A DNA stretch of 64,000 bases, from positions 425,609 to 489,608 of the forward strand of contig NZ_KE150412.1 in assembly GCF_000411255.1 (NCBI RefSeq). Reading direction: 5' to 3'. A program made the translations under genes and the position numbers. The notes beneath the pieces were generated by a model that saw nothing but the letters and a program-made list of their open reading frames with translations, made no database searches and was not told the DNA's origin. This stretch comes from Paenibacillus sp. HGH0039. Its GTDB lineage: Bacteria > Bacillota > Bacilli > Paenibacillales > NBRC-103111. Within the stretch, counting starts at the first letter, position 1; the number at the start of each line of letters is the position of its first letter. Below, piece by piece: positions 55,159-63,437 of the stretch.

Positions 55159-57687
55159 CTACTTCAAGATTTTACTCGCCACGGCAGAGAGATCCTGATT
55201 ATTAATTTTACCGTCTTTATTGATGTCCAGGTGCTTGACCTGCTCCCAGTCCGTACTTTGTTTCGTTTTTCCGTACGGAGCCGCCACGATGGCCAGGTCA
55301 CCAACGCTCACTTTGCCGTCTCCGTTATAATCGCCCGGAACCGATCCCGCGGTTTGTACGGTCAGAGACGAAGGCGCGGCCGCCGCTTCTTGTCCGTCGC
55401 GGTCACCCATCACCGCGCTCGTGACGGAGACAACTCCTTTGATCGTCTGGTTGTCCTTTTTGCTGCGGAAGGTTAATTCGAGCAGCTTGGCGGGACCCGT
55501 CACGGCATGGCTGTCACCTTGACTGGCCACCAGCAGCCGGAGCTGCCCAGGTGTTTTTTTGTCGGTTTCAAGCAGGGAGATTCCGTCCAAAACGGGCTTC
55601 GCCGACACAAAATCCATAAACGCGGCGTCATATTCGACTTTAATATCCTGCGCGTATACCGCCTGCGATCCTCCGGTCAGGCCGTAGGTAACGGAGAACT
55701 TCTCTCCCGCCGGAACCGTTCCGCTGCCTGTCAATACGGTCTGCCAGCCCGTCTGCCCCGCCGCAATCGTCACCGTCACCGTGGCGACATTGGAATCCGT
55801 CTTGCCGTCGCTGGCTTTGAACGTGAACGTGTCGGTCCCCGTCTGGCCCTTGCCCGGCGTATACGTGAACGTCCCCTTGGACGCATCCGTCACGGCGGCA
55901 TTTCCCTTGACGCCGTTGCGCACAATGCTGTAAGTCAGCGGATCGCCGTCGTCATCCGTCGCCGGAAGAGTACCGGAGACGGGCGTATCCGGCGGTGTAC
56001 TGAGTGCGCTGTCTGAAGCTACGGGAGCCCCTCCCGCCGGAGTCCCGCCTTTGGTGAACTCGTAGAGCTTGTCGTACAGGCCGCGGATTTCCGGATCGGA
56101 GCTTGCCGCCGCCTGGGCCATGACAGGCCCGCTGCCTTTATAGTAAGCCTTGAAGGGGCTTCCCTTAAAGCCGAACTGCTCGCCCGCATCCAGGTATTCC
56201 AGGAATCTCTTGCGGAATACGGCATCGGTCAGCATCCGGTCGTCGAATTCAAGCTCGACGCCCATTCCGAACCTCTTGGCCGTTTCGGCCGCGTCTTGCA
56301 GGCGGTCTATGTTCAGGGGCTCGAAATAATAGTTCGGCTGGAAAGTGACCGCGTCAAACCCGACATCCTTCCACATGTAGCTTTTGTACGCGAGGAAATG
56401 GGGAATCCAGAACGACTTCAGCCCTTTCTCGTGAACGAGACCATTCGTAAAGCGCAGAAGATCCGGCCCCGAGCTGCTCGTTCCCACCTGCTCCTGCAAC
56501 CAGTAGTAACCGGAAAGCTCCAGATTGGAATAGTGCTTTTCTTCGAACTTACGGCTGACCTCGTCGATCCACCAGCGGATCACCTTCTGCCGGTTGGCGA
56601 TGGCTTTATCCTTCCCTACCGCGCCCTCGTTGAAATTCTCGGTGACGCCGTCTCCGTCGATATCCCCGAAATCGGTTGTATATTCGCCCGGATTAGGGAT
56701 CATCATGACCGTTTTCGTTTTGTGGCCGGGCTGTCCCAGCTTCTGGCCGACTTCCTTCGTCGCTTCGTTAAGCTGCTCCAGGTCTCCCTGATCCGCGAAC
56801 GTTTTATCCAGGTACCATTTCCAGTCCGTCAGCAGCGCCCCCCCTTCTCCGAAATCGCGTCCTTGCGGCGACTGCAGACCGAGGACAAGGGCTCCGTCAA
56901 AAAACCAGTCGACGGGCTTTCCTTCCTTGTTCACATAGCCGATCTCGGGAACCAGTTTCTCCTTCGTCATTTTGACGCCGTCCGAGTAGTATCCGTTGTA
57001 CAGCAGCGACAGGTTGCGGATACCTGCGGTGTTTTCACCGGGCTGCATATAATCGAAAGCTTCCGCAGGCACCTGCTTCGCCCCTTCGATTTTGCCGTCG
57101 GCTCCCCAGATCTCGATCTCGTCGATAAACTCCCACGCCTTCGGATGCATGGAGAACGCCACTTTGACATAACGGGCATAGGCCATCTTCGCATCGGAGC
57201 CCGCATTAGGGATGCCGTCCTTGCTTCCGTCCCACGTATAGAACTGGTCGACAGGCGGACCGTCCGTCCACAAATGCTCCGTCGCCTTATGGGCTACCGT
57301 TCCCCAGTTCTGCTTATCGTCGGACACATACATGGAGACCGTCAGAGGGAAAAGAACCGCCGATCCCGGCCAATCCTGCAGAAAATGCGCCCGGATCTTG
57401 GAAATAGACTTGGCCTCGCCCAGATCGAAGACGATTTCACGGGTCTGCTTATTTAAGCTTCCGACCCAGGACGGGTCCGTCACATTCGCGCTGCCGATCA
57501 CTCCGTCGGTAAGCTTGCCGGACGGATCCGGATAGTTTGAATGAGGAGCTTCGGACCATTCGTACTTCAAGCCTTTGGCAAGATTGCGCACTTCCGGCTG
57601 AGCTTGGGCGCCGTATGCCTGGGGAAGCATCGTAGCCATCAAGGTCACTCCCAGTGCCAGCGATAACCATTTCTTCTTCGAACTCAT
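55159..57687 (-). CDS. secreted DUF4855 protein with cohesin-like and dockerin modules
   Basis: An 842-residue exported protein. Parts in order: signal peptide (to about 26); a discoidin-like F5/8 module (about 35-205); a DUF4855 domain, probably a glycosidase-like barrel (about 215-565, GYYWLQEQVG, VELEFDDRM); a cadherin-like linker (about 570-660, TYSIVRNGVKGNAAVTD); a cohesin-like beta module (about 665-775); and a dockerin type I with two calcium loops (DYNGDGKVSVGDLA and DINKDGKINNQDLS). TAGGAGGG precedes the ATG. A cre-like site sits 26 bases upstream. The DUF4855 substrate is not known to me. Confidence 0.85.
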   Translation of the reverse strand: MSSKKKWLSLALGVTLMATMLPQAYGAQAQPEVRNLAKGLKYEWSEAPHSNYPDPSGKLTDGVIGSANVTDPSWVGSLNKQTREIVFDLGEAKSISKIRAHFLQDWPGSAVLFPLTVSMYVSDDKQNWGTVAHKATEHLWTDGPPVDQFYTWDGSKDGIPNAGSDAKMAYARYVKVAFSMHPKAWEFIDEIEIWGADGKIEGAKQVPAEAFDYMQPGENTAGIRNLSLLYNGYYSDGVKMTKEKLVPEIGYVNKEGKPVDWFFDGALVLGLQSPQGRDFGEGGALLTDWKWYLDKTFADQGDLEQLNEATKEVGQKLGQPGHKTKTVMMIPNPGEYTTDFGDIDGDGVTENFNEGAVGKDKAIANRQKVIRWWIDEVSRKFEEKHYSNLELSGYYWLQEQVGTSSSGPDLLRFTNGLVHEKGLKSFWIPHFLAYKSYMWKDVGFDAVTFQPNYYFEPLNIDRLQDAAETAKRFGMGVELEFDDRMLTDAVFRKRFLEYLDAGEQFGFKGSPFKAYYKGSGPVMAQAAASSDPEIRGLYDKLYEFTKGGTPAGGAPVASDSALSTPPDTPVSGTLPATDDDGDPLTYSIVRNGVKGNAAVTDASKGTFTYTPGKGQTGTDTFTFKASDGKTDSNVATVTVTIAAGQTGWQTVLTGSGTVPAGEKFSVTYGLTGGSQAVYAQDIKVEYDAAFMDFVSAKPVLDGISLLETDKKTPGQLRLLVASQGDSHAVTGPAKLLELTFRSKKDNQTIKGVVSVTSAVMGDRDGQEAAAAPSSLTVQTAGSVPGDYNGDGKVSVGDLAIVAAPYGKTKQSTDWEQVKHLDINKDGKINNQDLSAVASKILK

Positions 57688-57712
57688 AATTTCCCTCCTA
57701 AAATGGGTGATA

Positions 57713-57726
57713 TGAAAGCGCCTACA
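57713..57726. promoter_or_regulatory. cre-like site upstream of the DUF4855 gene
   Basis: TGAAAGCGCCTACA matches the CcpA operator consensus TGWNANCGNTNWCA at all but one position. It lies 26 bases upstream of the start codon, where bound CcpA would block transcription when glucose is plentiful. Confidence 0.6.
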
Positions 57727-57928
57727 ATGTAACCTTAAGAGACGCGCCTCTTGAATAAAAGAGATAACTTCCGACTTTTATATACACTTCTTTACTTCAC
57801 GCTTTCAAATCGTGTGTCCTCAAGTTTTTGCATAATAGGGCCTTTTTGGCTTTCCGATCTCTTCCCTCCAGCCGTAATTTACACGCGGAAACAGCAAAAA
57901 AGCCGATTACCGCGGCCTGTCGAAAGCC

Positions 57929-57954
57929 GGCTATTCGGTTTGGCTATTCGGTTT
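57929..57954. repeat. tandem 13-base repeat, two copies
   Basis: GGCTATTCGGTTT occurs twice head to tail at 57929-57941 and 57942-57954, followed by a degenerate start of a third (GGCTGTTGGG). Function unknown; it could be slippage product or an operator. Confidence 0.6.
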
Positions 57955-58160
57955 GGCTGTTGGGATCGGCCGCTGCCCTCCTCCCGCTTTTTCTTACCGT
58001 TACGGGCTGGTCTTCTCCACTTTGTTAGCAAGCGAAATCCGGTCAAACCATTGGCAAAAAGACGAGTCGGATTGAGCCTCGGATGGGCAGACGCATAAGC
58101 AACTGTCTTGATCTTGAATAAAGTGTCGTAGTTCCCATTAGAAAGGCAGGACTGCGATCC

Positions 58161-59231
58161 ATGTTGAAAGCAACCCTTATCCGAAGAAAATCACTACCGA
58201 AAGTCATTGCTACGATTCCTGTAAATTCTCCCCTTCATGTCGCCATTAACCGCAAAACGAACCGGGTGTTCGTAACCCGGAGCTTGGATGCGCTGGCGGT
58301 AATCAACGGCTTTACCAATCGTGTCATTAAAACCATCCCTATCGAAAACGCGCCGAATCACCTGGTGGTCAACGCACGGAAAAACCGTGTTCACACGTTA
58401 AACACGGCAGTAACGGCGAATCCCCACGGACTTACCGGAAGCGTGAGTCTGGTGAACGGCGCGACGAACCGGCTGGTATCGTCCGTTAACGTCGGCAAGG
58501 ACGGCGCGGCTATCGTCTTGAACGCCGCAACCAACCGGGTGTTTGTCGTCAACGCGGGCAGCGACTCCGTCACCGTGATCAACGGGCGCACCAACCGGGT
58601 CATTACAACCGTTAAAGTAGGCGACACGCCGTTTAACGCGGCCGTCAATCCGTTCACCAACCGGATCTTTGTGTCCAACAACAGCGCCGGCACGGTTTCC
58701 GTCATCAACGGAGCCAACAATAAAGTAATCGCTACCGTTAAAGTAGGCACAGGACCGGACACCATCGCGATCAATCCCCTGACCGACCGGATCTTTGTCG
58801 CGAATACGAACAGCAGCTCCGTTTCGGTCATTAACGGAAAAACGAATAAAGTCATCAAAACAATCCGTGTGGGCGCATTTCCTTCCGACATCAAAGTCAA
58901 CCTAAAAACCAACCGGATCTACACCGCAAATTCGTCCGGCAATACGGTTTCCGTCATCAGCGGAAAAAAACTGTCGGTTATCGACACGATCGGAGTCGGG
59001 AGCCAGCCGTCCGTTCTCGGTATCGATACAAAGAAGAACCGCATCTTCGTCGCTAACGCTTCTCCGAATCTATCGAGAGGAACCGTTTCGGTCATCAGCG
59101 GTTTCAAGAACAAGGTCATTGCCACCCTTACGGTCGGTGCCCAGCCGTCGGACCTCAGCGTCAATTCCAAAACGCACCGGGTGTATGTGACCAACAGCAA
59201 CGGTGACAGCGTTTCGGTTATCCGGTCGTAA
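58161..59231 (+). CDS. YVTN-type beta-propeller repeat protein
   Basis: A 356-residue protein made almost wholly of about eight repeats of 42-43 residues with the pattern TNRVFVxNxxSxxVSVINGxTNKVIxTIxVGxxPxxxAIN. This is the YVTN/Lvp beta-propeller family, expected to fold as one closed propeller. There is no signal peptide or membrane segment, unlike many relatives, and the N-terminus starts straight into the first blade (KVIATIPVN). The ATG has a moderate upstream site (GGCAGGAC). Function unknown; such proteins often mediate surface or protein contacts. Confidence 0.87.
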   Translation: MLKATLIRRKSLPKVIATIPVNSPLHVAINRKTNRVFVTRSLDALAVINGFTNRVIKTIPIENAPNHLVVNARKNRVHTLNTAVTANPHGLTGSVSLVNGATNRLVSSVNVGKDGAAIVLNAATNRVFVVNAGSDSVTVINGRTNRVITTVKVGDTPFNAAVNPFTNRIFVSNNSAGTVSVINGANNKVIATVKVGTGPDTIAINPLTDRIFVANTNSSSVSVINGKTNKVIKTIRVGAFPSDIKVNLKTNRIYTANSSGNTVSVISGKKLSVIDTIGVGSQPSVLGIDTKKNRIFVANASPNLSRGTVSVISGFKNKVIATLTVGAQPSDLSVNSKTHRVYVTNSNGDSVSVIRS

Positions 59232-59278
59232 TCCACGCGCAAAGTTTACCCCTGGGCCTGACTGCCGGCAGGGACAAG

Positions 59279-59319
59279 GAAGCCCGGCCTCATTCATTCG
59301 AATGAACGGCCGGGCTTCT
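59279..59319 (+). terminator. hairpin after the beta-propeller gene
   Basis: Stem GAAGCCCGGCC / GGCCGGGCTTC with an inner TTCATTCGAATGAA palindrome, 48 bases after the stop at 59231. The T run is weak (TCTCAATCCTCTT). Confidence 0.65.
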
Positions 59320-59345
59320 CAATCCTCTTGAGGTGCCGCATGCAT

Positions 59346-59380
59346 AAAAAAGATGACTCCCGAATATTCGGAAGTCATCC
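59346..59380 (-). terminator. terminator of the AA10 monooxygenase gene
   Basis: Stem GATGACT.CCGAATATTCGG.AGTCATC with one mismatch pair, followed on the minus strand by six T, 26 bases past the stop at 59406. Confidence 0.88.
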
Positions 59381-59405
59381 TGGGACTAACGGTCAGCGGC
59401 GGCTG

Positions 59406-60455
59406 TTATGGAATCACTTTCCATACGCCGGAGTTGCTGCCGGGTGTTTCGCCCTGCGTCCACCATTTGGCTTCGTAGTTGACGCCGTTGTACGTCACCT
59501 TGCTTCCGCCCGTATAAGCGGTCGAAGCGTTCCAGGCCGGATAAGTCGTGCCAACGATTGTGGTGAAGCTGGCGGTGTTGCTGGCCGCCGATACATTGCC
59601 AGCAGCGTCAACGGCTTTGACCGTGATGGCGTAGGCCGTATTGGCCGTCAGGCCCGTCAGGTTGAAGCTGAGCGCTCCGCTGGTCGTGCCGATTTGAGTG
59701 GAACCGTTGTAGATCCGGTAGCCGGCTACACCGACATTGTCGGAAGACGCCGTCCAGGATACGGTTGCGCTTGTAGCGGCAACATTGGAAGCCGTCAGGC
59801 CTGTTGGTGCCGTCGGAGCTGACGTGTCGGGAGTACCCGGAGATCCGCCGAAGTTCACGTCGATTACGTTGTAGAAAGCGTTGGCCGTATCGGCGATTTC
59901 CCAAACGGCAAGGATTACTTGATAACCCGTTCTGCTCGGAACGTTACACGTGTCGGAGTACGAACCGGAAGGTTGTCCCTTGTACGGTACGTTGCAGAAA
60001 GGCGTCAAGTCGAAGGAAGCGCGGCTCAAAGGCGCATTCGGGTTCCAGTCCTGCTTCGTGATGTAGTATTTCCAAGCGGACGTCGCATGCGGAACTTTCA
60101 GCGTCCAGTTGAAAGTCGTCGGGCCCGGGCTGAGGTTTACTTTGGTCCAGCGGGTGGACGACTGCTCGTCGAGCGGTGCGAACTGGCCGTTCGCGCTTGC
60201 GATTTTACCGTCGGCAGGTCCCGCGGCGGGGAAGCCTTTAAGCGCTTCGAGGCTGTAAGGCTCGTAAATAATCAGACCGCAGTTTTTGTTCACTCCGCTG
60301 GCGCAAAGAGCGGCGCGGCTGGACGGGTTACTGACATACCCGTGAGCGGAAGCTTTATTTTCCAGCAGAAGAAGCATGGCGATGGACAGCATGAGCATAA
60401 TAGCTCCGGCCGCAAGCATCTTGATCATCCCTTGATAGGGCAAACGAATGGTCAC
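59406..60455 (-). CDS. AA10 lytic polysaccharide monooxygenase with FN3 and CBM5/12
   Basis: A 349-residue secreted copper enzyme that oxidatively cleaves chitin or cellulose. After the signal peptide (cleavage at ASA-HGYV), the mature N-terminal His begins the histidine brace; a second His lies in KVPHATSAW. The AA10 domain spans about 38-200 (SRAALC, WNPNAPLSRASFD, YQVILAVWEI). An FN3 domain (about 210-295) and a short CBM5/12 chitin-binding domain (YPAWNASTAYTGGSKVTYNG) follow. It starts at a GTG with AAGGAGG eight bases upstream. A cre-like site lies in its leader. Confidence 0.94.
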   Translation of the reverse strand: MTIRLPYQGMIKMLAAGAIMLMLSIAMLLLLENKASAHGYVSNPSSRAALCASGVNKNCGLIIYEPYSLEALKGFPAAGPADGKIASANGQFAPLDEQSSTRWTKVNLSPGPTTFNWTLKVPHATSAWKYYITKQDWNPNAPLSRASFDLTPFCNVPYKGQPSGSYSDTCNVPSRTGYQVILAVWEIADTANAFYNVIDVNFGGSPGTPDTSAPTAPTGLTASNVAATSATVSWTASSDNVGVAGYRIYNGSTQIGTTSGALSFNLTGLTANTAYAITVKAVDAAGNVSAASNTASFTTIVGTTYPAWNASTAYTGGSKVTYNGVNYEAKWWTQGETPGSNSGVWKVIP

Positions 60456-60487
60456 TATAAATTCCTCCTTTTAGTGGGCGATGAAAA

Positions 60488-60501
60488 TGAAAGCGTTTTA
60501 A
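60488..60501. promoter_or_regulatory. cre-like site upstream of the AA10 gene
   Basis: TGAAAGCGTTTTAA matches the CcpA operator consensus at 13 of 14 positions. It lies 33 bases upstream of the GTG start, predicting repression by preferred sugars. Confidence 0.6.
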
Positions 60502-60846
60502 CAAATGCCGGCGTTGGAGCCGGGTCTACCATTAAGTACAAGTGGGCAGCGGCAAAGATTATTCCTGCGGATACCCCTGCATCCTCCTCCTTTCAGGGGA
60601 TCGCGGCTGGCTGCAAACAAAGCTAACCGCCTCTTTCCTCTTCGCGACAGCGTGCGTAAGCGATTTCATAAACAGCCGGATAGTAAGCTGCATGGCCACA
60701 GCCACCCGGCTAGAACGTAGAATCCGGCGCATACTGTCGAAAATACACCTCATATTATACCTCATATTACAAATTATACAATAACATGATACAACTGTTT
60801 GTTTTCTTTTAATGACGACATAATAACGGTTATTTTCTCCCTATCT

Positions 60847-60881
60847 AAAAAAGACACACCCGCAGAAAACGGATGTGCTTT
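60847..60881 (-). terminator. imperfect terminator of the glycosyltransferase pair
   Basis: On the minus strand AAAGCACATCCG pairs with CGGGTGTGTCTTT across a short loop, with one bulge, and is followed by T. It lies about 90 bases beyond the stop at 60973. Confidence 0.6.
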
Positions 60882-60972
60882 GTAATGCCTTTCGGTCGCC
60901 AGCAGGAGGAACACGCGCATAAGAACCCCCCCTGCCGCCGGAGCAGGCGAAGCGCCGGGAGACCGCAGCCGG

Positions 60973-62046
60973 TCAGAGGTTCCCGTAAGAAGCCGCGCTG
61001 TTAAGTTCCAGAGCCGCTTTAACGGCCTCCAGCACCTGATAGCCGTACTTCGTGTCCGGCTCCAGATATGCTCCCTCCGCCCATTCGTTCCAGGCGTTGA
61101 TAAACAGAAATTCGCTGCCGAAAGTCTCCCTGGCTCTCGCGATTTGCCGGGACAAGTACCAGCCGAATTTCCGCGGAGTCATGCCCAGAGTGCTCTGGCC
61201 GTCAGCACCTTTCCGGGGCGTATTATCCCAGTTGACGAAAGCGCCGGGATAAATCACTTCGCCGTTCCTGTGCGGCGTGCGCCCCAGGATGTTTGTCCAT
61301 GTCCGGTCGTAGTCAACGGCCAGATGCCCCTTTCCCATGACCGGGATTTGCAGCCAGGGCAGATGTATGCTGCCGTGGGCGAATGTGTAATGCGGTTCGA
61401 ACTCCACGCTGGCGTCAAACCCGTGCTGCGTGCCGACGGGGAAACCGCCGAGCGTCCGCACCAGATGAAGCCCCTCCAAGCCGTTGAGGCGCGCCAGGTT
61501 TCTCCAGTGGTTGAGCATGGCTTCGCACTTCGGAATGCTCGCGGGCCTGTAAATCAGGAGCACCGGCTTGCCGTCGACACGGATGTACCGTTTATCCCTG
61601 AATGCATCCAGGAGCGCATAGAAGTGCAGACTCCAGTCTGCTTCGTTCCCGTAATCCTGGGGCATCAGCACATCCGACTCCATACCGTCCCATCTCCGTG
61701 TCCAAGGCTCGTTGGCCCAGGACAGGCAGAAGGGAAAATCCGGATCCCCGCTCGCCAATATATGCTGAACGGGCTTCTCAAGCAGCCGCTTTCCTTTAAA
61801 CCAGTAATGGTAATAGCAAAATCCGTAAATCCCGTAGTCCCGGGCTGTCCGGGCCTGCCACTGCCTTGCGCGCGGATCGGTCAGGTCATAATAATAATCG
61901 TTCAGAGGGGCTCTGGGCTGACTATGATGCCTGTATAACGCAACGGACTTTTTTACGTTCGTCCACTCCGTGAAGCCTTTTCCCCACCAGCGGTCGTTCT
62001 CCTCAATCCGATGAAACTGGGGCAGTAAAAAGGCAATGAGCTTCAA
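60973..62046 (-). CDS. WbsX-like glycosyltransferase / GH99-like protein
   Basis: A 357-residue soluble protein of the Glyco_tran_WbsX family. Signatures are LLPQFHRIEENDRWWGKGFTEW at the start, YGFCYYHYWFKGKRLLEKPV, CLSWANEPWTRRWDG (about 118) and FINAWNEWAEGAYLEPD near the C-terminus. It starts at a TTG with AAGGAGGG upstream. It follows the CgeB-like gene by 52 bases and is probably co-transcribed. It likely builds or trims a surface glycan, plausibly on the spore. Confidence 0.9.
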   Translation of the reverse strand: MKLIAFLLPQFHRIEENDRWWGKGFTEWTNVKKSVALYRHHSQPRAPLNDYYYDLTDPRARQWQARTARDYGIYGFCYYHYWFKGKRLLEKPVQHILASGDPDFPFCLSWANEPWTRRWDGMESDVLMPQDYGNEADWSLHFYALLDAFRDKRYIRVDGKPVLLIYRPASIPKCEAMLNHWRNLARLNGLEGLHLVRTLGGFPVGTQHGFDASVEFEPHYTFAHGSIHLPWLQIPVMGKGHLAVDYDRTWTNILGRTPHRNGEVIYPGAFVNWDNTPRKGADGQSTLGMTPRKFGWYLSRQIARARETFGSEFLFINAWNEWAEGAYLEPDTKYGYQVLEAVKAALELNSAASYGNL

Positions 62047-62098
62047 TGCCTATCCCTCCTTGTTGAATAAGAACGCACCCCGGATGTCCTCCGCCGGT

Positions 62099-63184
62099 TC
62101 AGTCGAATACAAGGTCCAGCAGTTGTATGCCTTTTTGAAGAAAAGAATGATTGTACTTGTTGTCGGCCAGAGCTCTCGAAGCGGCGAGCCGCCGGTGATC
62201 GACGTTTTCCCGGTAATACAGAAATTTATCCGCAAACTCATCCTGCGTCTGAAAGGTGACCCAGTCCCCCGCTTCCAAAAAGGGCGTCAATTCGGAGTGC
62301 TGCTGGATGAGCTGAAACGCGCCGCAGGCCGCCACTTCCAGCGTCTGCATGAGGGAACCGCTGCAGTTGATCACGATGCGGGCTCCGTTGTAATAAGGCG
62401 CCAAATCTTCATCCGGCGGAATAATAATCAGAGAGGGGAACGTTTCCCAGCCTCTTCCGCATGCCCTAACCTTCTCATCGGCCGGTAAGTCCGAAAAGGC
62501 GAACGAATACAGAATGCTTTTGGGCTCGGCGTCACCGATCAGCAACAGATCGGATTTATAGCGGTCCTCGACCGGTCTCGGAAAATACATGCCGGTATCG
62601 GAGGCGTAGGGCAGACAAACGCAGTTTCGGCATTGTAACGCCCGGTAAACGGGGATGTGGGCCATTTTCTGAGTAAGGATATAATCGAACAAAGAAACCG
62701 TCCGCGAATCCAAATCGAACGGCTTCTCTTTGTCGGACAGCCAGAGCACCTTACGAACCGGTGTGTTTTTCAAGGCGTACGTACTTTCATCGGAGAACGG
62801 CTCTTCCCCGCCTATAATCAGAATCAGGTCAAGGTCCGGCCGGTTTAGCTGCTCCGCCATAGGCTGGGTGTATTTGATTGTCGTCACATTTCTCGCCAAA
62901 TGCCTCAACTGCTCTTCAAGCAGTATCTCGTTCGGTGCGCCCGGCATAGGGTGGTCGGGTGCAACAAGAAGCAGGTTCATCCGCTTGTAAGGCCGTTTTT
63001 TAGTGATCTCCCGGCTCTGGACATCCCGCGGCAGCGGCAACTCGTTCCGAGTACCGGGCCGGTTAACGGACATCGTGTGTTTGAGCGGCTGAGGCTTCTT
63101 GTTTAACGGTTTTTTCACATCATTTAAAATCCATTTATTTTGCGCCTGTTTGGAAGGGGATTTCTTCTTGATCGTTTTTTTCAT
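62099..63184 (-). CDS. CgeB-like glycosyltransferase (spore maturation family)
   Basis: A 361-residue protein. The first 75 residues are very basic (KKTIKKKSPSKQ, KKPLNKKPQPLKH) and likely disordered. A Rossmann-like glycosyltransferase of the CgeB type follows (MNLLLVAPDHPMPGAP, LLLIGDAEPKS), with the C-terminal sugar-nucleotide region SLMQTLEVAACGAFQLIQQH. The ATG at 63184 has GAGGAG upstream; longer forms are possible. CgeB in Bacillus takes part in the outermost spore layer. It is paired with the WbsX-like gene downstream and is divergent from the repeat protein at 63438. Confidence 0.87.
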   Translation of the reverse strand: MKKTIKKKSPSKQAQNKWILNDVKKPLNKKPQPLKHTMSVNRPGTRNELPLPRDVQSREITKKRPYKRMNLLLVAPDHPMPGAPNEILLEEQLRHLARNVTTIKYTQPMAEQLNRPDLDLILIIGGEEPFSDESTYALKNTPVRKVLWLSDKEKPFDLDSRTVSLFDYILTQKMAHIPVYRALQCRNCVCLPYASDTGMYFPRPVEDRYKSDLLLIGDAEPKSILYSFAFSDLPADEKVRACGRGWETFPSLIIIPPDEDLAPYYNGARIVINCSGSLMQTLEVAACGAFQLIQQHSELTPFLEAGDWVTFQTQDEFADKFLYYRENVDHRRLAASRALADNKYNHSFLQKGIQLLDLVFD

Positions 63185-63396
63185 GCTGCTCCTCATTTCC
63201 GCATAGTCCTCGGATAGCGACAACGTCCGTTTCAAGGGGGCTTTTAAGCTAGCATATGCACAGGTAAAATCATTTGATTTAGTGTGTTTATCCCAAATTG
63301 ATAGGCAGTTGAACAAAAAAAAGCTCATTTCAGTGATTTAGGCGCTTTTTCGGCCGAAAATGTGTCAACAGATCATATCTTCTTGATAGTTGTCCT

Positions 63397-63404
63397 CATA
63401 GAAT
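63397..63404 (+). promoter_or_regulatory. possible sporulation-type -10 element
   Basis: CATAGAAT fits the CATANNNT core shared by sigma-E and sigma-K promoters, 33 bases before the TTG start at 63438. A clear -35 at the proper spacing is not seen (TCATATC lies 17 bases upstream, a little far), so this is only suggestive. Confidence 0.25.
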
Positions 63405-63437
63405 GAGATATACCAATTGAAAGAGAGTGTGATAGAT

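Larger units (their letters stand above)
57688..58160. other. intergenic region with tandem repeat and cre-like site
   Basis: About 470 bases between divergent genes. It holds a cre-like site (57713-57726), an imperfect A-run hairpin near 57895-57940 and two tandem copies of a 13-base unit at 57929-57954. A 115-codon open frame at 57751 has no ribosome-binding site and no recognisable content. The promoter of the 55159-57687 gene should be near 57720-57800, which is AT-rich. Confidence 0.45.
60456..60972. other. long intergenic region with cre-like site and AT-rich stretch
   Basis: About 515 bases. It holds a cre-like site at 60488-60501, an AT-rich stretch at about 60735-60840 with the 10-base direct repeat CCTCATATTA at 60748-60757 and 60760-60769, and the terminator of the WbsX gene at 60847-60881. 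Open frames here are short and unsupported. The promoter of the AA10 gene probably lies between 60490 and 60800. Confidence 0.45.

Noticed and set aside
57751-58098. 115-codon open frame in the 57.7-58.2 kb intergenic region
   Set aside because: No ribosome-binding site; the sequence crosses the tandem repeat and looks like random translation.
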